From Entonaema liquescens (taxonomy: Eukaryota; Ascomycota; Sordariomycetes; Xylariales; Xylariaceae), in NCBI GenBank assembly GCA_902805475.1, contig CADCSX010000007.1, forward strand, positions 2,108,001 through 2,172,000: a DNA stretch of 64,000 nt. The letters run 5' to 3'. The number at the start of each line of letters is the position of its first letter. Within the stretch, counting starts at the first letter, position 1. A program made the position numbers and the translations under genes. The notes under the pieces are model-generated. The model was not told where the DNA came from, ran no database searches, and was given only the letters and a program-made list of their open reading frames with translations. This document shows, one piece after another, positions 58,493-64,000 of this stretch.

Positions 58493-61400
58493 TCAGTGAA
58501 AAAGTAGCAACAACAGCTGAAAGGTTCGTGGTTAAGAGTGATCGGCAATGCAGCGCTTGGCGGCAGGGTTATCAGAGATCTGCTTTCCGCATCGGTCAAT
58601 CTGATAATCCCAATAATTCTGGTCGCTTCAGAAAATGGAACGCACATGTCACAGGGAACAATCCTTCCATGCTCATACCACCATCGTCCAACCTGCGTGG
58701 ATATTGGGCTGCATATGGAAAGTTTCGGTATAATTCAGGTGGGGAGGGGGGAGGAAAAGCTGTAGTAGCTTGGGTCCCCATCTTATTAGACGACACTGTT
58801 GGACTGTTGGTATGTTACCTTCGAGCTTACTTACCTTATAAGTGTAGGTACCTTAGGCACCTAGATATGTACCTAATAGTGGATTAGAATATGTAAATAA
58901 ACTACGTAACATTCGTAATAAGATTGTTGTTGAAGATAAAAACCAAAATTAAGAAAAAGTATAGGTTAAACCAGTATTGAAGTTGAAAATAATAATTGGA
59001 TATAATAATTCGAAATTCAACTGGCTGCGTCACTGGGTTTGATTGATGATACTCTGATCTTCTAGTTCCACAAGCCCGTAGCGTTGAATAGCGGGATTAT
59101 TAATTGGGAGCCTCCCCCCAGGGGTCCGGTTTACTTGGGATTGGGAGCTTTAAGCCCGGGTAAATATGACGGTAAAATGCCGATCTGGAAGCTCCAGTCC
59201 AATGTCTCTACCGCTGCAGCGCTGTTGGTACCTACAAGACACATGCTCGCAGGGTGCATACAAGGCCTTGCAGCTGAAACAACAGGGTTGGGTTTTTTTT
59301 TGCTAGGTACTATCCTTTCGAACCGTTCGGGAGTCGTCTAGCGGTGGGAGAGCCTCTACGTTAGCAGGTTAGGTAAAGTTACGCTAATGTTTAGTTATTT
59401 ATTTAGCATTGACGTGAAATAACAACTGTAGGGTCCTGAGACTCGCATGGACTCGAAAAAAAAGGTATGTTCAATTAACACGACCTCGCAAAATTGGGAC
59501 ACCAACCACCCCTCGTATTTGCTGGGTTGCTGCAGGCCGTTGGGAATGGAATTATGTAACGACATGGGCACTTCAGTAAGCGCGGCGAGGTCATCCGAAA
59601 AATATGCCGAGTTGTTACGAGTTTGTTATTCCCTCAATTCCGGAGACTTTTTTTGCGCATACGATGAACCTGCGACTTATTCGTATAAGTTGCTAGCTGG
59701 TTTCATGCACTACTGAACACACTGTTTTAAAAAAGATCTTGGTGGCTTTGCTGATAGGCGCCGGTGGGCTTGATTGTCGTCGAATTTGAGGCCTTCTTTT
59801 TCTTCGCTACCAGAGTGACGGGTGAGACTAATCAACTTGGCCCTGTGGGGAATCAAATAACCGAAGAGGTAGAACTACCTGACTACAAAAATGATGTGAC
59901 CCGATGCACGGGGTCGAGCAAAATGATTGGCATTGGAATAATGTAGCGCCTAGTTGTGAGATCACTGGTTTGGATGGATCTGAGATCTCTTAGCCTAACT
60001 CGGACACTGGATTTTCTCATGCAATCCTAATCGAGAACTTGATAAGGGGGTTAACCAAGACGAATCACAACATTGCCTGCTGAACTAGTGTAGACAATAC
60101 CATGCTACGTCTCTTGCAGGCGCTAGCATCTGAATCATGTACCGTTAACCGAGTATTCGTCGACAGGACAGGCTAGATTATCCCCCTGTAATAAAAATCC
60201 CGAGAGTCATAAACACGTGAAGATGTGAATATATCCAAAGAGGCTCAATGGCCTGAAGCCAGGAAGCGCAGCACATATCAGAATCGATGTACCCAACTCC
60301 TATGGTGGGCACCAATGGGAGCAAAACCATAGATGGTCGTATGCACGTAAGAATCAACTGCCTAGGTCATCTGTGCAAGGAATGATGAGAATTGGGAAAA
60401 AGGGAAGGTTGTGTCGACTTGGGTGGAATGAAAATCGGTTCGTCTGACCGGGATTCTAACGGGGATGCCGCTTGGACGTTGTGGTAAATGCGGAGATATG
60501 GCCGAGAGCGTTATGGGCCGACCGAGGTCAGCCAGCTGTCGAAGGACAGGGCGTTGCGACAGAACGTAGGATGAGACGGCCTGGGCTTTGGAAAAATACC
60601 CACGAATGGAGCCCGATGCCATGCAGTCCGGAGATGAAGCGAAGAGAGTGGTACTATGGTAAGTTTGGATGGAACATTATTGAATTAACCGCGAGACCTG
60701 ACACTCGAGCTAGGTTTCCAGCGCGGCTACCAAGCTATCCAAGCTATTTACTAAAGCCTAGAGCGAGCTCTACCTAGGCCCAGGATGGTATACCTTGCAG
60801 GTCGAGGCGGGCTTTGGGGGGGTCCAGGTTCTTTTTGGATTGTCACACTGCAACTCTGCAGCTTGGACGTGCCCACTTGGCCATCTTGGCGAGTCTGGGG
60901 ACCACCGTGGTGGTTGGCTAGGGTGTAAGCAATCCACGTGAACGATGGCTGAGGTGGCTCTGCAGATGGGGGGTGTGGACGGGTGCGTCGACGTACATTA
61001 CCAAGGAAGGGGACCCTGCTCGGCTCGCGAGTGATTCGACCGACAATGCCCGCGCGCGCCTGTGTACGCTCGGAGGTATTCTTTTGAGGGGAATCGTTAT
61101 AGCACCTTCGATAGGAACTCGCCGATATCGTGAGAAGCGGCATGAGATTTACCATGACAGACCAATGACCGCCTACTGATGTACTGTACTAATAACTTGA
61201 TACGTGAGATGCGATGCAGCAAGCAGCAAGCAGCATTGGCAAAGACGTAAAGACCTGGTCAAGAGGACACGGGATGCTGAGTCGAGCACGATAAATTGAC
61301 GTATTTCCTCTTGTGTATCGAGATGTCGTCCCAATGTCACATGCCTTTTGAATGACTTCGAACAGGTGCATACATACATAATACATAATACAGCTGATGG

Positions 61401-62584
61401 CATCGTATCCACCGGGTCGAAGGAAGGATGGCGGTGTGCAAGATAGTGGAGAGTAATATAGTACGATGGTTCTGTAAAGGAATGCTGTTGTGGTGTATAG
61501 GACGTATAAGACGACTAATCGTAAATCTTCATTAAGGCGACGTGCCAGTGCCAGCGCGAAAGATCGATGATGATATGTATATCCAGGTATATACCCAGAT
61601 ATATATATGTCTAAGAATTTATGCGATAGGTGTCGCATGTCGTTAAAATACGACTACGCCGTCGTGCCTGGGCACGAATGATCTCTCCTCTAGCTTCGAT
61701 CCAGCTGCGAAACATGGGAGGAATTTGGATTCAACGCTTGTTTAGTCTCTCCCAGAGCTTCGGGTCGCCAAAGATCTGTCGATGCCCGGCGCCGTTGAAA
61801 AGCTCCTGACATATCACCTTAGCGGGAAATCTTTCTGGGGAACCATGCCAGGGGGGGTTCTTTTTTGGCGCCAGGTGCTTTTATTACTGTGCATAAATGA
61901 TGAGATATAGGAAAGCAGACGCAAGGTAGCACGAAAGTCTTTTTTGTCTCGATCAATTGCGCCGAACGTCTTGCATATGTGAGTGTGTGTGGTAAAAGAA
62001 AAGAGACAGAAATGATGTTGCATACATTAGAGCGTACATTAGGCCTACATGTACATACCTTGAGTAAAGGTAGGTATATATGTATACCGAACATGTATAT
62101 TGAACATATAATAGAATATACCTTACATATAAAAGAGACATACATAGCTACATGCGTCTATGCATTAGGTATACCACCTCATGTATGTTATAGTTAACTA
62201 ATCAAAATACATATAACTAAACTATATGTACCTACACTTACCTATATTCCAGCATTTTGTTCGCCGTTGGCGGCAATTGCCGTAACTGTAAAAGTTAAAA
62301 AGCCACATAACTACATACCTAGTACTATGTAGAATTCTCAATGCTCTTTCCTTTTTCTGCTCCCCTTTCCGCCGAGATGGGCTTCTTTGTTGTGCACCAA
62401 CCACGGCTTATAAAGTCCGAATACCGACGTGCGGAAAGTGAGCGCGCCAATCGCCACATACATATTCGTCTATGTAACGTGACCGGGTTCCAATACATTG
62501 TAAGTGGTTACACGGGTACCACGGGCGTGGGAAATTGTTTTAGTAGCTCACCAATTCCAATTCCCCATTTTCCTTTAAGTCTAT

Positions 62585-62640
62585 CTACCTGTCTACCTGT
62601 CTACCTGTCTACCTGTCTACCTGTCTACCTGTCTACCTGT
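62585..62640. repeat. Seven tandem copies of CTACCTGT
   Basis: Perfect 8 bp tandem array of seven units, preceded by a partial unit. Confidence 0.95.
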
Positions 62641-64000
62641 CAGCTATCCCTGGCTACCCTAGGTTGGATGCGCATGTAACTCGAAAAAGATATCGTGTGA
62701 TACGTAATTGACCTCTTGATCCCCAAAAGTGGATACGAACCCTGTATAATAAATCTCCAATGGACCGTGGGATAACACGGGATACACATCCTTCCGAGTC
62801 TTACGGACGTGAAGTGATATCAGTATTGGAGCGATATAGTATCATCTACGGCTTGTCTGGCTATTATTTAATGTACGATACGGAATACAAGAAAACAACA
62901 ATGGCCCCCCTTCTCACCTATCTCTCAAACGACTGGAAACTACTGGGCCTGCTGTACGTAACGTTGGTGGCATCGCGAGTCAAGGAATCGGGATACTTCT
63001 TTCTGTAATCCTGCCAGCTCACGGCCATGTGGATCGCCCGCTCTCCACGTCGGGATTTGTGAACGGCTTCTGGATACCTTTTTTTGCCCAATTTTTTTTT
63101 CCCTTAAAGAACAATGAGCTGAGATACTGTAAGAAAATCCTCCTTCATGAGGAGATCAATTTTCACCAGTCAGGTGGTCGTCCCACAATGGGGCGGCAGG
63201 TCGGACGTCTTCCAGGTTTGGTGTTTTCTATCCGGCCGGCTCTATTAAAATTTTTTTTTTATTCTTTGAAAGAATCGGTACACTAGATTCAGTGGACACG
63301 CACTGTTGCCACGATATCCACTTACATTGCGGGTAGAAGGATGTTCGTAATAGTGGCTGTTTTGAAAAGCGATAAAGCCCAGAACCCAGAGCCTAGAAGG
63401 CTGAATCTTGAAATCATTAATCCGTAAGCGAGGCGCATCACCTTTTGGGCGCGTGCCAGCCACGATCCGGAGGAAGTGCTTCGGAGGGCAAAAGTATCGT
63501 CCAAGGAAGGCCAAAAGGCCATCTGACGATGAAATGGGTTGTCAGCTCAAATGTCCAGGTTCCAGAACGGTCGTAGATCCGCTACCTCGGTACAGTTCTA
63601 TAGTGAGAAATTGACACGGTCCTATTGTTCTCTTCTTTACATGGTTCTATGCACCATTACATTTTTCTCCTATCCCTGTCATAAAAAGGTATCATCGACA
63701 TGGGTGAGCAAAGCACGCACTATCACCGCTTAATGCCACGCGAGCCGCCGTGATCGATAAGCCTCTAGGAGCCCTTAGATATGAGTATATCTTGGATTGT
63801 TTCGTCTTCATACAGATCTAGAACCGCGATCAACCGAGAATATACTTCCGCGGCGGTATTACGATGATACTACCGGTCCGACTTATGCGCTACGAAGCTG
63901 GGCGTTAATAAAGTTGAGATAGAGTTCTAACGATATGAGTTTTTAATGATATAATCCATGATTAAGCGGGTGTGAAAGTTGGTTGTACCACAGACAAATG

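Larger units (their letters stand above)
54441..64000. other. 9.6 kb region without recognised genes
   Basis: No frame longer than about 135 codons and none with a known motif. It holds simple repeats (58464-58492, 62585-62640), purine-rich tracts (57.78-57.86 kb) and TAGGTA-type runs. It may be regulatory or accessory sequence, or may contain long noncoding RNAs that cannot be recognised by eye. Confidence 0.45.

Overview
The window looks like nuclear DNA of a filamentous ascomycete (Pezizomycotina, probably Sordariomycetes; the class is inference). The evidence is short GT-AG introns of 49-143 bp with CTAAC-type branch sites, fungal gene families such as an AA9 polysaccharide monooxygenase and a Thi20-type HMP kinase/TenA fusion, and a sharply bounded, extremely AT-rich block typical of repeat-induced point mutation (RIP). 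I recognise thirteen protein-coding loci and no convincing tRNA, rRNA or CRISPR array.

Layout. 0.6-3.4 kb: a small secreted Cys-containing protein with a broken frame (+) and a single-pass membrane protein with a Cys-rich ectodomain (-). 4.8-9.4 kb: a compact housekeeping cluster with a CFIm25 Nudix mRNA 3'-end factor (+), a YjbQ/UPF0047 protein (-), the complex I subunit NDUFS6 (-) and an MPP6-like exosome cofactor with a zinc knuckle (+). 14.7-25.1 kb: an insulin-degrading enzyme (M16) ending in the peroxisomal signal SKL, and a large Ubp12/USP15-like deubiquitinase. 27.2-29.8 kb: a long disordered protein with a CRIB-like Cdc42-binding motif (-). 29.8-45.4 kb: a gene-poor block built around a roughly 2.1 kb island of about 6-7% G+C at 36.2-38.4 kb. 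45.4-54.4 kb: a bHLH factor with the SREBP-type tyrosine, the Thi20-like thiamine enzyme (9 exons), a Dbp2/p68 DEAD-box helicase with one unusually long internal intron, and an AA9 LPMO. 54.4-64 kb: no recognisable gene, only simple repeats.

The most consequential observation concerns frames. Five otherwise well-formed genes are interrupted by single-base frame changes (seven events). Every one lies at a 3-4 base homopolymer, mostly C/G, and every one would be repaired by one more base of the same kind. This pattern indicates homopolymer under-calling in the assembly rather than gene decay or recoding, and it would mislead automatic annotation of these genes. Among biological points, the best are the CpG-retaining hyper-AT island, the long DBP2 intron at a position reminiscent of the autoregulatory yeast DBP2 intron, the SKL tail of the insulinase, and the Ala-Pro dipeptide in front of the expected histidine-brace residue of the LPMO. 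I did not find evidence for a wholly new multi-gene system.
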